NCBI RefSeq assembly: GCF_010093535.1
Contig: NW_022985194.1
Span: 128,312 to 192,311 of the forward strand
Length of the DNA stretch: 64,000 nucleotides
Source of the DNA: Lindgomyces ingoldianus
Lineage: Eukaryota > Ascomycota > Dothideomycetes > Pleosporales > Lindgomycetaceae
Direction of reading: 5' to 3'
Shown here one piece after another: positions 1 to 10,245 of the stretch (positions within the stretch are counted from its first letter, which is position 1; each line of letters starts with the position of its first letter). The notes beneath the pieces were generated by a model. That model was given only the letters and a program-made list of their open reading frames with translations. It searched no databases and was not told the DNA's origin. A program made the position numbers and the translations under genes.

Positions 1-81
1 GAAAAAGAGACAAGCTCGAAGGAAGTGCAAGATGACGATGGGATTGCTGAGCTTGAATGGCGCTCCTATGTGGGCGACTGA
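1..81 (+). CDS. Possible 3' end of a gene entering from the left edge
   Basis: Frame 1 is open from the first base for 26 codons to a TGA at 79-81. The peptide is acidic and ends in a tryptophan-containing tail (ELEWRSYVGD). Nothing in it identifies a family. It could be the C-terminus of an upstream gene, or chance. Overlapping short ORFs in other frames (32-307, 82-324) have no recognisable domain and I do not call them. Confidence 0.25.
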   Translation, partial: EKETSSKEVQDDDGIAELEWRSYVGD

Positions 82-324
82 ATGTGCTCAAAGTGCGGAT
101 TTTTCAACCCGGAACGTCGCTACATATGGGGGAGATATCTGTCACACGGGATTGGGGTCGCCGGATATAGAGATGAGGAATGCGAGGCAACAAAGAAAGC
201 CCATGCTGAGTATGTACAGGCAAGCGATGGGAAGGCTTGGAGACCCATCAGTGAGCGAGAGCGGTATCTCTCCCACAACAAGTACTCTTGGACCCAGGGT
301 ATGTTAAAGCGGAAGAGAAACTAG

Positions 325-1357
325 TGGCCTACTACGTAGGAGGGGATGGGTCGTGATAAATAGAGCAGATGTAGCTTAGAATCAGCCCTCAGTGCAGACG
401 TTCACGGCTTAGTTTTGCAGACGGTGAAATTCGGTAAAGTTGCCGTGGAGCGAGTAGTGTTATGTCATGTTAATAGACCAACAATTGAATCTAACGTTAC
501 ACCCCTTGAATAGGTTTAATGTCTTCAGGGTTGCATACTTTCGGTCTCTACGTTATATGACTAGAGCATAAGGTGTACTACATGTTCTTTGCTAGAGAGG
601 AGTAAATAATTCGAAAGTTCGGCTATTCTAGCTTCTCCTGCGCGCTTAATTATACACCAACATTTATACACTGCTTACGTACGGATCCGTAGGGCAGAAT
701 AATCTTACGTGGTGTTTGCTCGCAAAGCATGAGTAGCCGAAAGGATGCTTCTAAAGACTGATAAAAGGAAGCGATCAATCAACATAGCGTGCATTCCACT
801 ATCATGGGGAAAAGTGCGGAGGCGCACTCTATTATTTACCTCTTTTCCCTCCTAACTGCAAGGCATCAATATCCAACCAACACCACCTTTATTTCTCTAT
901 GTGAATTCTTAGACTTCGGTCATCCTCAAAACAACTAGCGATAATAGGACGACTACGAGCATATTTACTCCGTGCAATTACACGCTGCTTCAATTCCGGG
1001 TTACGCCTTTTTTCGGAATAAAAAAAGAACAAGCTTAATCTTTGGGTTTCAAAAGTAGCCAAATGCATATACCTTGGTTTTTACTTTTTTGTTGAAAGTG
1101 AAGAAAGATTTGCAAGTATATTTGGATAGAAACTAATGGCCAGATAGATGCTATATATTCATTTTCTCCGACAGAGCATGCCCAAGAACAACAAAGCAAG
1201 GAATCTTCCATATAATGCTTCTCTCATGGGAGTGAAGTTCGACGTCCACATACCCTCAGGCGAAGCTGTGCGAAGGATTGATCAACATTACACAGCCACA
1301 CCACGTTCGCGCGTTGTTAAAAGGGCGATCTGAAAGGGCGGTCATATGCCCCACTCA
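325..1357. other. Intergenic, no gene seen
   Basis: Mixed-composition sequence with stops in all frames. A short ORF at 1148-1333 shows no domain. I see no RNA gene or repeat here. Confidence 0.5.
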
Positions 1358-1363
1358 TATAAA
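1358..1363 (+). promoter_or_regulatory. Candidate TATA box of the DUF3632 gene
   Basis: TATAAA lies about 70 bp upstream of the ATG at 1432, a plausible spacing for a fungal core promoter. The start codon has A residues at -3 to -1 (CCAAAATG), a favourable initiation context. Confidence 0.35.
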
Positions 1364-1431
1364 GTACAGGCCAAGGAGCTTCCGTTCATAAACAGTCTAG
1401 GTTCCAAAGCTCACTTAATTAGCACTCCAAA

Positions 1432-2514
1432 ATGTCACACAGATCACTGGCCTTCACATCCCAAAATACGCCCCTCTCGTCTTCCATGACAGCCCCTCAA
1501 CCAACATTCATCGCACCGGAGACATCTCCCAAAGATGCCGTCGAAGTCCAGAGAATCATGACAACAGTGCCATCGCTACCGGAGCAAATCGACGCGTTTG
1601 CCAAACTCCGTCGATATTTTGCACCAGAGGAAGGCAGCCATTCCTACGCTGCGATCCAAAGTTATCTCTCCAGTAAAATAGACGCCCAAGGGGCCATCAA
1701 CCAGATTGCGCCGCCAATCGAGGAAGCATACACGACGGGAGATTATGGAAGGAAAGTTGTCGGTCATGTCAATCAAGGGAAAGCATACGAGGAGCCCAGT
1801 CGGTCGGCTGAGATGTATCTATGGGATCTCTATTACTCTATCCTTCACTCCGCCAAACGCATCCCATGGACCGACGGGCCCGCACAAGAAAAGCTTCTCG
1901 ATCTGATGAAAGCGCTGAAATCACGATCGGATCCTGAGGCACCCTTCAAGCGCCTCCAACTCACTCCAGATGTCCACCCCAATTGGGTGTTAACCTCCGA
2001 TGGGCTCTGGAGTACACTACTGATGCTCGGCCCCAGCGCAAGAGAGGCATGGGATGACGGCCCGGGCTGTGGCGCAGAATTCCAGGACCCCGAAGCCAGA
2101 GCTTGGGCGAATGTAAATGCTTTCGCAGCAAGGATTACACGAGACGGCATTGGGGACTGGTGGTGGTGGGCGATCTGGGCGCTACGTGATGCGCTCGAAC
2201 CGAGGTATAAAAGGAATGAGAAGTATAAGCTAGATGTGTTTGTTCCTGCGGCAGCTGTGTGGCTCCTAATCCTTCATGACCACATTTGGAATCGTGTCCG
2301 GGCGGAGAAAGAGAAGCTGTGGAGTAAAGAGAAGTATTTGGAGGCGAGAATTCGGAATAAAGAGGAGTCTGTGCTTGCGTTCAACACAAGGAGATGGGCT
2401 TTCTGGAGGGAGAGATTTGGCCATATAATGATTGATGAAGAGGTTCGGGAAGAGACGCGGAGGGTAGCAAAGATGGCTCTAGAAGTTATGAAGAAAACGG
2501 GAAGTGGGTCATAA
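1432..2514 (+). CDS. DUF3632 family protein
   Basis: Single-exon gene of 360 residues. The central part has the features I associate with fungal DUF3632 proteins: a 'LWSTLLMLGPSAREAW' stretch around residues 190-205, followed by 'WANVNAFAARI' and a Trp-rich segment, then 'WAIWALRDALE'. Family members are cytoplasmic-looking, lack signal peptides and have no assigned biochemical role; they are expanded in Pezizomycotina. The charged C-terminal 80 residues look helical. No membrane segment or signal peptide is visible. The start was chosen for its A-rich context and upstream TATA. The function is unknown, and the family assignment is from memory of the motif pattern. Confidence 0.8.
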   Translation: MSHRSLAFTSQNTPLSSSMTAPQPTFIAPETSPKDAVEVQRIMTTVPSLPEQIDAFAKLRRYFAPEEGSHSYAAIQSYLSSKIDAQGAINQIAPPIEEAYTTGDYGRKVVGHVNQGKAYEEPSRSAEMYLWDLYYSILHSAKRIPWTDGPAQEKLLDLMKALKSRSDPEAPFKRLQLTPDVHPNWVLTSDGLWSTLLMLGPSAREAWDDGPGCGAEFQDPEARAWANVNAFAARITRDGIGDWWWWAIWALRDALEPRYKRNEKYKLDVFVPAAAVWLLILHDHIWNRVRAEKEKLWSKEKYLEARIRNKEESVLAFNTRRWAFWRERFGHIMIDEEVREETRRVAKMALEVMKKTGSGS

Positions 2515-3259
2515 AGGTAGACTGAAATGTCATATCTCCTTGGCTGCTTTGGTAGAATAATAAGGATACGTAGGGTAGTAGAATAAGAGGTAGAAACAGA
2601 TTCGTTCAGATTAAAGCAGTATGACTACCTGTCGGATTGATCCAAAGGAGGTGTGTAGCATTGTGTGGTCTCTGGCTTGGATACTTCTGTAAAGTTAAGT
2701 GCAAGACCAAACCACGGGCATCGATTGAAAGACTAAGACTCTTCTAGTCCTAATAGAAGACACAGACCGCATCCACGGCCGAATTCTATACAAAACCCAT
2801 CAAAAGTTCCTCCCTGCTTGCCCAGATACCCTCCGTGCCCAGACAAATGAGGGGTACCGGGTGGAAGTTGGAATGTGGTATTGACCGAGCCGTGGATGAT
2901 GCTGTTGCAGCGGAGTATCCATCAGCGATGGTTTCTGCTAGCTGGTCCTTGACCTGAAAGCCATCTGACTCTCAGCCTGGCGATCTCGAGGGATTACCTA
3001 GATCAGGCGCGAGGCTGAAGGCGGGAGGCCGCCGTACCACCGCCAAGCATCAGATGAGCCTCATTGTCAGCCCGCTCACCCCCCTCTACCTCGTCAATTC
3101 TCATCGCCTGTGTAGATGGAGAACGGTAAGGTTGTTCGGTTAGGTAAGAGTTCTATGTTGCTAATCAAGATATTGTACTGATCTATCAGATGTCACAGTG
3201 ACCCATTCTTGCCAACTCCAAGAAAAGACATGGAATGAAGTGTTTCAGGTTCTAGAAGC
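2515..3259. other. Intergenic, no gene seen
   Basis: About 745 bp between the DUF3632 gene and the CorA-like gene. Composition is mixed and no long frame, RNA gene or repeat is recognised. Confidence 0.5.
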
Positions 3260-4718
3260 ATGTCACAAGTGTCAGGGCACAAAACTTACAAGGCTGCAGG
3301 AGCTCCATTCCGTCCAACTTCAAATTATGTAGGTCGCTCACGAAGCAGTTCCGTTTGCGATTTAACACGAACTAGATTCGGGTCTACCAAGTCGTTCCTC
3401 AACGCTGCGCCAGAACTTCAGGATGGCCTTAGAAGCAAACTAAACGTTCCCGGCTTCTTTTTTGACAAGATGCATCTCCAATCTAACGGCTTTTTTGGAA
3501 ATGACGTCTGCCTCGATCAGAACGAGGGAGTGGAGTCTTACAGTAAGCTTGAATACAGTCTCAAGGACCTTCGAGGTGTTGCTTATCAGGATCTAGCCTC
3601 CTGGTCTCGCTTCACCGTCAAGCAGACGTACGACAAACTCAAGCCAAAACGGACGTTCACACCACATGTATCAAGCAATCACTCTAGCCCTAACAACTTG
3701 AACGCTGATATTGCAATACATGGGCCACAGAGTACACGGTATGGTTGGGAGTGGTACGAGATGGGATTCTTTACTTATTGGAATAAGTCTGGATTGACTA
3801 CGCTCATGTGCTTCGATTTACCTTCAAAATCGCACTCTGTCATCCAGTCAATGTTTGGTTCGCAAAGTATCGACCTCTCTTGTCCCTACACTGTATTTTC
3901 GCTCATTACGGATGCGCTACTACGATTGTACGATGATTCGGTGTGGTCTATCAGAAACCACATCAGCCAGTGGGAAGCTGTAAGCCTTACTTTTCGCATT
4001 ACTTATGGACGGCAGTAGAACTCATTCGCCACAGCGAAGGTCGCAAGAGACTGACTACTTCCTTTTACACGAAATTGCAAGGCATGGTGTGCATATCAGC
4101 GAGACTTTGAATGTGGCTATACTGTCGCTAGATGCTATACGGCAACATCATGAAACATTTCGTGCAAACACAGACCTCATCCACGGCAACAATGGACGCA
4201 GGCGCTGGGACAAAGTCGGGAGTCGGTTCGAGTTTCAGCTCCGATTTCTAAAGGGCCTGCTCCAACGCTCTGAGGCAAATAATGCCCGAATTCAGAACGA
4301 GATCACTCTTGTAAGCCTATGATGGAAGATTTGTAGTGGATTGTTAAGCTCACAACAACAGGCCTTCAATGCGGCAGCTCAGAGAGATAGCAAGATCCAA
4401 GTGCAGATAGGAGAAGAAGCGAAGAGGGAGGCTTCAGCAATGAAGGCGATCGCTGTCGTCACAATGACTTTCTTGCCAGCTACCTTTGTTTCTGTAGGTC
4501 TGCCAACCTCATTGAGCATGTACATTTGGCTAACCGATTCGGGTGAACAGACGCTCTTCGGAATGAACTTTTTTTCATTTCAGCCTGGAGAACTCACCTC
4601 CAAAGCTTCGTTTAATGTATCCCGACATTTCTGGATATACTGGGCCTTCTCTATTCCTATGACTGTTGCAACGCTCGCTCTATGGTTTTGGTGGAGGCGT
4701 TGGGCTTGGGGCCATTGA
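3260..4718 (+). CDS. CorA-like Mg2+ transporter-type membrane protein
   Basis: Four exons fit with canonical splice sites and consistent phase: 3260-3979, 4035-4310, 4362-4493, 4551-4718 (431 residues). Introns are 55, 51 and 57 bp. Splicing of the third intron joins 'TFVS' to 'TLFGMNFF', the junction expected just before the first membrane helix in fungal CorA-like proteins. The C-terminus has two hydrophobic segments: 'AIAVVTMTFLPATFVS' and 'FWIYWAFSIPMTVATLALWF'. The family usually carries a GMN/GxN-type signature between the helices; here GMN is present. The large N-terminal part has 'WEWYEMGFFTYW' and would be cytosolic. Many fungal members of this group are not proven transporters. The exact N-terminus is the least certain part. 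Confidence 0.75.
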
Positions 4719-5004
4719 GTTCAAAGGCGATCGCTCTCCGTGATGTGTAGCGATTTCTTCACAGTTAGCATAAGATATACGTAAAAAAGGTGTTGTGCAC
4801 TTGATGAAGTAAGGCATGGAGAGAATACACATGACCCTCGCATAGAGAAGCCACTTGGTGATGGTGATGAGGCTGAACAAGGCTGAAACTTAGCGGAGCG
4901 CTGCTGCTTAATCCAGCCCGCTCACTGCCCGTATACAGTATATATACAGTTCTGTGCTGCCCCCATACTCTGCAATTTGATACAAAAGGTGATCACTAAC
5001 CACG

Positions 5005-6119
5005 ATGACTAAGAACGATCGGTTCACTATAGGGTGGATCTCCCCTCTCCCTCTTGAACATGAGGCTGCAGGGCTGGTGTTGGACGAGGAATATCCGCAA
5101 GAGGAAGTTCAATACTAGAACGCTTTCTATCTAGGTGGTCGCATCGGGAAACACGAGGTCGTCATTAGAGTGCAGAGAAGAACAGTTCTCGAAGGGGCTG
5201 CAATTCTTGCTGAGAAGATGCGCTCTGGATTTCCCAACATCAAATCCTTTCTCTTGGTCGGTATTGCTGGCGGTGTACCGCGTTACGGACTGGCTGGTGC
5301 GGTGTCCGAGATTGTGCTTGGGGACGTGGTTGTTAGCTGTCCGCGAGGCAACCACGGCGGGGTCTTGCAATACGATAGAGGCGCATGGGAAGGTCAAGGG
5401 AGGGGCGCCTGAACTACCGCGGGCACACAAATGGCGTTCCAGACGATCTTATGGCTGCCGTCAACAATTTCCGCGCGGAAGGCTGGTCTGATACGAACAT
5501 CCCTGAAGTCCTGAAGCAAAGGCGTCTAAAGCTCGATGAGAAGTGACAACACCAATATGACGACCCAGGTCCCATCCGTGACAGGCTCTTCGAGGACTCC
5601 TACGAGCATAACGGCACCGAGTTTGACGATTGCAGAGAATGCTGTAACGCGGACTACATTATCTCGCGTTCATATCGAGGAGACGGCGCTACTTGACTGC
5701 TCGATGAGCTGTTTGTTCACTTCGGCAACGTCGCATCAAGCAATCAACTACAGATATCCGCCACGGAGCGAAACAGAATCCAAAAAGAACATGATTCCGC
5801 CTGCTTTGAGATGGAAGCAGCAGACGTTCTGCTCGAGTATCCCTGTGTGGTTGTGCGGGGCATCTGTGACTACGCAGACTCTCACAAGAACAAGGCTTGG
5901 CAGAACTACGCAGCAGGCACAGCGGCCGCATGTGCAAAAGGACTGCTATCCGAGATCCATGCTATTGAGGCTGCGGGCAGAGCGGAATCTGTGAAACCGC
6001 CTTCACCTCAGCACACAGTTCAGTCAACAACAATTACATTCGGAAACAAGAACAGCGGATACCAGGTAGGGAACCAGCATGGTGGCGACTTCCGTGGCAT
6101 GCATTTTGGAAGGAAGTGA
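5005..6119 (+). pseudogene. Decayed nucleoside-phosphorylase-type (PNP_UDP) NLR effector-domain gene
   Basis: Reading from the ATG at 5005 gives the opening typical of fungal NLR-associated phosphorylase domains ('FTIGWISPLPLEHEAAGL'), then 'VGIAGGVPRYG' and 'LGDVVVSCP'. The end of the domain is recovered near 5790-5960 ('FEMEAADVLLEYPCVVVRG', 'ICDYADSHKNKAWQNYAAG'). Between them the frame is broken. There is a TAG at 5116-5118, a one-base shift in the G-rich stretch near 5395-5405, a TGA at 5544-5546 and a TGA at 5694-5696. The last frame runs open to TGA at 6117-6119. The tail after the domain holds a Gly/Asn-rich repeat-like motif (about 6040-6115: 'GNKNSGYQVGNQHGG'). No NACHT or repeat domain follows, so this would have been a stand-alone effector. 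The stops fit CAG-to-TAG and CGA-to-TGA changes. Confidence 0.8.
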
Positions 6120-6845
6120 GCTTTGAGTTCTAGCCACTGGCAACTCAGGCCTTGACTGCACAAAATCAGGCAATATGGCACAAACGCCTGTAAAATGAAA
6201 GTATTGATAAATCGGGGCAGGAGGCGCCAAACCGCTAGGCTGAGGGCCAGGCGGCAGGATACATCTCATAACAACGGCTGCGTTGCTCTATGTATCAGTA
6301 CCTAATATCCTTCGTCTATTTCCACACCTAATGCTAGTGGGCGTGGACAGAAATATGGTGGCGTTGGTGTCGCCGTCAATTAGTTCGTCATGGCTTCTGA
6401 TTCCGCTCTCAGCTTATCCCCCCGTTCCATCGCAACATAGTCAAGCTTTTAAATTCCAGAACTCCAGCTTAATAGTTCTATTAAATAATAATGTATTCCT
6501 ATGTTTTGAAGCCATACAAGCCATTAATGGTGGATTCTGAGAGTTTCGCCGATCGTGCAGGAGGGCCAAAGGATGTAGCGTAATTGTAGCGCCGCTCAAT
6601 GCGTGTTAGTGTAATTTACCGTTAGCATTAAACTTGAGTGCTGTAAGGTTAACTGTGGCGTAGCGCCTGGAGTCTTTGTCCAGTTTGTCTAGTTTGCTCT
6701 GTTGAGCTAACAATAGCTTTGTTCCAGAGTCCATTGTTGAGCCTCTAGCTGTGCAGCTAGAGTCGCTGCGCCAGCCCTCGCTGCCTCTGAATGAGTCGTC
6801 TTACATTCGCTCTCCACCACTAACTACCTCAGTACTGTAGCTAAC
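6120..6845. other. Intergenic / pogo 5' flank
   Basis: No supported gene. A short ORF at 6283-6540 lacks any domain. A perfect 8-bp inverted repeat, TCTAGCTG-tg-CAGCTAGA, lies near 6743-6760. The right part probably is untranslated sequence of the pogo relic that starts at 6846. Confidence 0.4.
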
Positions 6846-7227
6846 ATGGATAGAGCCAGTCAAGCACTGGCCGAGGATCTCCCTCATGGCATACCTGACA
6901 CTCTCACTGCCCGAGCTGTACACAGCAACGTCCCTCGTACCACCCTCAATCATTGTGCCCTCAGACAACGCTTAAGAGAAGACAAAGCCTGAAACTAGGT
7001 ATACCTCACGCCTTGCAAAAAGAACGCTGTAGTTCACTTCTTACTACAAATAGACTATCTCAGGAAACTTGTACGCATAAAGTATATACTAGCAATAGCG
7101 TTTAGTACTACGCGTTATAGGCTGCAAGCAGATAGATTACCTAAGCCTCCTAGAGTGAACTAGGCTAAGAGACTTAAAAGACGCTAGTTAGAGCTTGTAG
7201 CAATAAAGGAGAAGCCTAAAGACTAGA

Positions 7228-7430
7228 TGTTTGCAGTAGTCACACGATAGTCGAATGCGTCGTCACCACGATCGGATGCGTCGTCACCATGATCGGATGT
7301 ATCTCACCACAGTCTATGTTGCCAAGACTCACCCACTTATTTCGCATATATATAGACTCTTACAAAGGACTCCTCTAGCAATCAATTCAATCTAGTTCCT
7401 CATGCCTCTAGTGCTTCACATAGCTTCACA
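7228..7430. mobile_element. Solo LTR-like element, TG...CA, TSD CTAGA (family member 1)
   Basis: 203 bp beginning TGTTTGCAGTAG and ending CTTCACA. It is flanked by perfect 5-bp duplications CTAGA at 7223-7227 and 7431-7435. It contains a TATATATAGAC promoter-like box and the family core 'CAATC(n)TAGTTCCTCATG' before the 3' end. Two further copies at 36111 and 40068 share both termini and the core and have their own perfect TSDs. It sits inside the pogo relic, exactly at the Asp-Trp codon pair of the CENPB-type domain. It could be a solo LTR or a short non-autonomous element; no internal retroelement region is attached. Confidence 0.85.
7246..7312. repeat. Short tandem repeat inside solo LTR 1, about 21-22 bp x 3
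   Basis: Three imperfect consecutive copies of a unit like CGATCGGATGCGTCGTCACCA. The third copy is degraded. The other two family members lack this block, so it is a copy-specific expansion near the 5' end. Confidence 0.7.
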
Positions 7431-7613
7431 CTAGAACTAGCTTAATATCTATCACAAGGTTTTACACTAGTTTAAGGTGATAGAAAAGGAGCTCTAAAAC
7501 CTAGCTATCCTGCCAGAGAATGTCTATAATATGGATAAGACTAGGGTTATGCTGAGTATGCCTAACTCTGTCAAAGTCCTGGTTCTGTTTCGAACTAGCC
7601 AGAATTAGCAGTA

Positions 7614-7970
7614 GTTCTAGTCAGAGGTACCAATCAGGGTGGCGACGACCCTGTATGAATTTGCGCGTGACAGTAGACATAATACTCATAGTAACTTTCT
7701 ACTCTCTTAGTAAGGTTCCAAGGCTTTAATTGGTCATTTTTATAAGCATTAAGAGCAGTAAAAGCCTAACAGTGGTGCTATTAGGAACAACGACTCTGGT
7801 GTGAGAGTGACAACACGAATGTAATTTTTTAAATATAAAGGCTTCTAAATGTTTTAAGATAGTTATCGTATAATATAACGTATATAGAATTGCAGCAAAT
7901 ATTAAGGTGTGCATGGAGTTTGCGTTGCTTGAATTCAATGTATCCTTCATATATCTCGGCACGGAGGGTG
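7614..7970. other. AT-rich 3' flank, no gene seen
   Basis: Likely the decayed remainder of the pogo copy or ordinary intergenic sequence. The 78-codon ORF on the minus strand (7726-7962) is low complexity and Leu/Ile-rich and is not supported. The end of this stretch would hold the 3' UTR of the alpha-galactosidase gene. Confidence 0.4.
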
Positions 7971-9576
7971 TTACAACTCATCCCGCTTCCGCATGCGCGT
8001 TGTCGGCCTCGCCCTCAGCCGATACATGCCCACTGAATGTCGCGGGATCTCGGCGACCCACGTCCCGCGAGGCTCAATGCTTCCAACCTTTTGACCAAGA
8101 AGAGCAGTATCATTGTTCTTTAGTCCATCCGCATAGCTTGTAGTAGTGGCATTGTACCTCGTAGCCCTCGGGGTCTTCGTGCTGTTCATGTTTGTGATAC
8201 CGATCATCGGTGTACTGTTAATGATGGCAGAAGCTTCTGATTCACTTAGGCGGTTCGCCCAAAGATCGTACACATCCCACGTTTTGCGAAGTTCCTCTGG
8301 CTCATGATATGCACCCGCAGTGCGTGGGTCGAGGAAGATCTCGTTCATGGTGGCATTCATCTTCATGGTCGAGTTGGCTGCGTTGAGGAGAGCGATGACT
8401 TGATCACCATTGGCAAGGCGACGGGTCCACAGCGCGATCTCGCCTTGGCCTGTTTCGTCTGGGTCAATGAAATATTGCCATTTCCTAATGGCTGCGCTAG
8501 CGGAAGGGTCCTGGTTGAGAGCGATGATGGCAGGATTTGAAAGGATGGCGAGGTTGGCGGGAGAGAGAGTGAGGACATTGGTGCCAATCAAGAGAGGGGA
8601 AGAATGCATTGCCCACATTGAGAAGTGAACAACATATTCCGAGTCGGATTGCCCTCCGTTGCCCACTTCCAACATGTCCATATCGTTGAAGTAGCCAGAC
8701 ATGGTTCGTGATTGGATGGCGGCCATCTTATTGAGAATGTTCATGACAGAGCAGTGAAATCCTGGCCATGCGCATCCAACAGCTTCCGTACAGGGACAGC
8801 GAGAGTCTGGCCGGTTGAACTGGTCATAGATGTCCCCTGACATGCGCCCAGAGTTCGCAATCGTATATGCCCAATCGTATGGGTCGTCATTACCCCAATT
8901 ACACAAGCTGTATATCATCGGTCTACCTGTCTTATTTATGGCTTGAGACATAACGTTGTATCGATTGAAGGATATTTGAGGTGTTCCAGATTGACCCTGG
9001 TTGAAGCAGTTGTCGTACTTCAGATAGTCGACATCCCAACTAGCCCATAGGTCCGCATCTTGCTGTTCGAAGCCGAGGGAGCCAGGATACCTGCCGCAGG
9101 TAAACACACCAGCAGAGGAGTACATGCCGAACTTCATACCCATGCTGTGAAGTTTGTCTGCAATGTATTTCATCCCGTTGGGGAATTTTAACGCTGACTC
9201 ATGTTAGCAGGGTTATCTTAGTTCACGATGCTGAATGACGCTTACGATTTGGAATGAGGTAACCGCTCTCATTGCGTCCAATAGACCAGCAGTCGTCCAG
9301 AACGATGTAGTTGTATCCAAGGTCCTTAAGGCCGAAGTTCACCATTGCTTCTGCAGTGTCAAGCAGCAGACTCTCACTCACGTTGCACTGGAAGGCATTC
9401 CAGTTGTTCCATCCCATTTGAGGAACAAGATTGAGGCCATTGAAGGAAGAAGCGCCAGAAATGATGACCTGCTCCGTATCTGAAGAATTTTCGATGAACC
9501 GGCGGTTGTATGCAGCCGCTTGACCTCCAAGCAGAGCAACTGCGGCTACCAGCAGAGAAATAATTGAGGCGATCAT
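7971..9576 (-). CDS. Secreted alpha-galactosidase, GH27
   Basis: Two exons on the minus strand, 9576-9246 and 9193-7971, joined across a 52-bp intron (GTAAGC...TCAG), give 517 residues. The enzyme cleaves terminal alpha-1,6-galactose from galacto-oligosaccharides and galactomannan. An N-terminal signal peptide is evident (hydrophobic residues 3-22 ending AAA). GH27 landmarks are 'MGWNNWNAFQCNVSE' near residue 53, 'VLDDCWS', the nucleophile region 'DYLKYDNC' (Asp at about 171) and the acid/base region 'YFNDMDMLEVGNGG'. Several N-glycosylation sequons are present. The usual family ending 'GMYRLR' is followed by 12 extra basic residues ending in RDEL. It runs in the same direction as the next glycosidase gene 670 bp upstream. 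Confidence 0.93.
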
Positions 9577-10245
9577 GGTGAAAGGTGTGAATACCTTGGC
9601 TGGTGTGGGAACATCCGGCAGGGCATGTTGTCATTTTATACTACGTCAAGACGCCGTTCAAGAAGCCCCCCTCATACTTTCATTTAGAGGGGCTCTAGGT
9701 TTAGGTGACTATAGTGAAGTCGTACCGTTGCTGGCACGCGACCCATTCCACCCCGCCATTGCAAACATTGCCAGGTACAGAAGACGTCCCGGAAAGTCAT
9801 CATCGTGCACGCCCTGGTAGGGAATTGACCGAGAATTGTTGCGATGGTCAGTGGGGCCATGTGGGTACAGGAAACAGGTGTGAACGCGCTGCCGCCGTGA
9901 GAGTAGGGATCTAGTTGTTGGTAGAGAAAAATGGTCCACCGAGAGATAGATGAAAGTTTGTCGTCACTTGCGGCAGAAACAATGCAGCATGGCGAGAAAT
10001 CGGGTGTAATCGCACTAGTGCGAATTTGGTAACCGTTCCTTCCTGCCTAAAGACTGACAAGCCCTCAACATTTCAACAATTTTTTCTCTTGCTATCTTTT
10101 GGTAATGCTACGCTACATGCGAACCGCTTGGCATTACCTCACTTAGAATTGGGTAGGATTGGCTAACCCGGGACATTACACTTCAACGTCTTAGTATTGA
10201 CATGGCCTCTCATATCTGGGCACATATGTTTCCAAGGACTTTTAT
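9577..10245. other. Intergenic, promoter side of alpha-galactosidase
   Basis: About 670 bp between two minus-strand glycosidase genes. It must hold the promoter of the alpha-galactosidase and the 3' end of its neighbour. A TTTTATA-like box on the plus-strand view lies near 9633. No gene is supported; small ORFs here lack domains. Confidence 0.45.

Larger units (their letters stand above)
6846..7613 (+). mobile_element. Pogo/Fot1-type transposase relic (copy A), split by a solo LTR
   Basis: One frame starting at ATG 6846 shows the N-terminal helix-turn-helix of fungal pogo transposases ('NVPRTTLNH'), then 'YLTPCKKNAVVHFLLQ' and 'LVRIKYILAIAF', typical of the CENPB-type second DNA-binding domain. 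It has five in-frame stops before 7227, most explicable as CAG/CAA/CGA or TGG changed to stop. The reading resumes after the inserted LTR at about 7436 with 'NIYHKVLH' and then the start of the DDE domain, 'NLAILPENVYNMDKTRVML' (about 7505-7560), where the canonical MDETG has become MDKTR. No downstream DDE residues are recognised. The copy is dead. Confidence 0.8.

Noticed and set aside
5116..5696. Explaining the stops in the phosphorylase gene by introns
   Set aside because: Each stop sits inside continuous conserved coding sequence, with no flanking donor/acceptor pair that would keep the domain intact.
6283..6540. 85-codon ORF as a gene
   Set aside because: No domain, AT-rich end, adjacent to transposon debris.
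7726..7962. 78-codon minus-strand ORF as a small membrane protein
   Set aside because: Hydrophobicity comes from AT-rich low-complexity DNA; no start context or homology sign.
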